A stretch of DNA of 64,000 nt from the NCBI RefSeq assembly GCF_032681285.1, contig NZ_CP136336.1, forward strand, positions 62,001 to 126,000, written 5' to 3'. Positions within the stretch are counted from its first letter, which is position 1. Every line of letters starts with the position of its first letter. The translations under genes were made by a program, and so were the position numbers. Source of the DNA: Piscinibacter gummiphilus (lineage in GTDB: Bacteria; Pseudomonadota; Gammaproteobacteria; Burkholderiales; Burkholderiaceae_C). The notes below the pieces were generated by a model. That model had not been told where the DNA came from. It saw nothing but the letters and a program-made list of their open reading frames with translations, and searched no databases. Positions 63,681 through 64,000 of this stretch are shown here, piece after piece.

Positions 63681-64000
63681 ATGACCCAGATTCATTCCCA
63701 CGAAGACGACAAGCCCGTCATCAACGTCGAAAAGACCGACCGCCTCGAAGACCAGCTCGCCTTCAAGTCGCGCTATGTGCTCGTCTTCGGCGCCATCGAC
63801 GACAAGCTCGCGCATGCCACCTGCCGCCGCCTGCTGGCCCTGTCTGAAGAATCCGATGCGCCAATCACCATGCTGATCTCGTCGCCCGGCGGCCATGTGG
63901 AGTCGGGCGATGCCATCCACGACCTGATCCGTTTCGTGCGGGCGCCGGTCACGGTGGTGGGCACCGGCTGGGTGGCGAGTGCCGGCGCGCACATCTTCCT
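63681..64000 (+). CDS. ClpP-family serine protease, 3' end missing
   Basis: The gene starts at ATG 63681 with AGGAGG upstream and runs off the window (about 107 codons seen). Visible motifs: MLISSPGGHVESG and the nucleophile site GTGWVASAGAH, with the catalytic Ser in ASAGA as in ClpP. The N-terminal region is unlike classic ClpP (MTQIHSHEDDKPV), so it is a ClpP-like peptidase paralogue rather than the canonical ClpP. The rest of the fold, including the catalytic His and Asp, is beyond the window. Confidence 0.87.
   Translation, partial: MTQIHSHEDDKPVINVEKTDRLEDQLAFKSRYVLVFGAIDDKLAHATCRRLLALSEESDAPITMLISSPGGHVESGDAIHDLIRFVRAPVTVVGTGWVASAGAHIF

Overview
The window is a GC-rich chromosomal segment of a betaproteobacterium. 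Gene content and order (mrdA-rodA, recA-recX-sucCD, TerC-type manganese exporters, HemP, PiuC, a PglL-type pilin glycosylase, a histone H1/SWIB protein) point to Burkholderiales, most likely the Rubrivivax/Leptothrix/Rhizobacter/Piscinibacter neighbourhood. That placement rests on gene content, not on a phylogeny. I found no rRNA, tRNA, CRISPR array, insertion sequence or prophage. Most of the window reads as core chromosome, with two more variable stretches at about 19.7-23.7 kb and 48.6-57.3 kb.

Layout. 0-2.7 kb: the end of the elongasome operon (PBP2, RodA). 2.7-9 kb: an oxidoreductase, then a leftward set of MarR regulator and response regulator-histidine kinase-patatin-MATE exporter. 9-13.5 kb: recA with an SOS box, recX, a DUF2889 gene and sucCD. 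13.5-15.8 kb: two TerC-family membrane proteins, the second behind a yybP-ykoY (Mn2+) riboswitch, and an unknown 149-aa protein. 15.8-19.7 kb: a Hanks-type Ser/Thr kinase, PP2C phosphatase, FHA protein and a metallo-beta-lactamase-fold phosphodiesterase. 19.7-23.7 kb: two tandem type IV pilins (the first with a sigma-54 promoter), the accessory protein TfpZ and the pilin O-oligosaccharyltransferase PglL. 23.7-35.5 kb: moaC, a BepA-like protease, a giant alpha-2-macroglobulin coupled to PBP1C, an AlaC-type aminotransferase and a small membrane protein. 35.5-41.7 kb: an iron-uptake locus behind a Fur-box-like site (tonB-exbB-exbD-hemP, Fiu-like receptor, PiuC, PepSY protein, cytochrome b561). 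42-48.5 kb: SWIB/H1-like DNA-binding protein, hybrid sensor kinase, uvrA. 48.6-57.3 kb: an envelope/lipoprotein stretch with an ECF sigma/anti-sigma pair divergent from a VWA lipoprotein, a GH5 lipoprotein, a small beta-barrel candidate and a TetR regulator. 57.3-64 kb: recQ, a prolyl oligopeptidase, ssb, chrA and the start of a ClpP-like protease.

How the genes work together. Several themes recur: peptidoglycan synthesis and its protection (PBP2-RodA, A2M-PBP1C), DNA repair (recA/recX, uvrA, recQ, ssb), iron and manganese homeostasis, and signalling. The best candidates for something not fully described are the kinase/phosphatase/FHA/MBL cassette beside the pilin-glycosylation locus, the sigma/anti-sigma/VWA-lipoprotein unit with a perfect 10-bp inverted repeat in its divergent promoter region, and the 149-aa protein that follows the riboswitch-controlled TerC gene.
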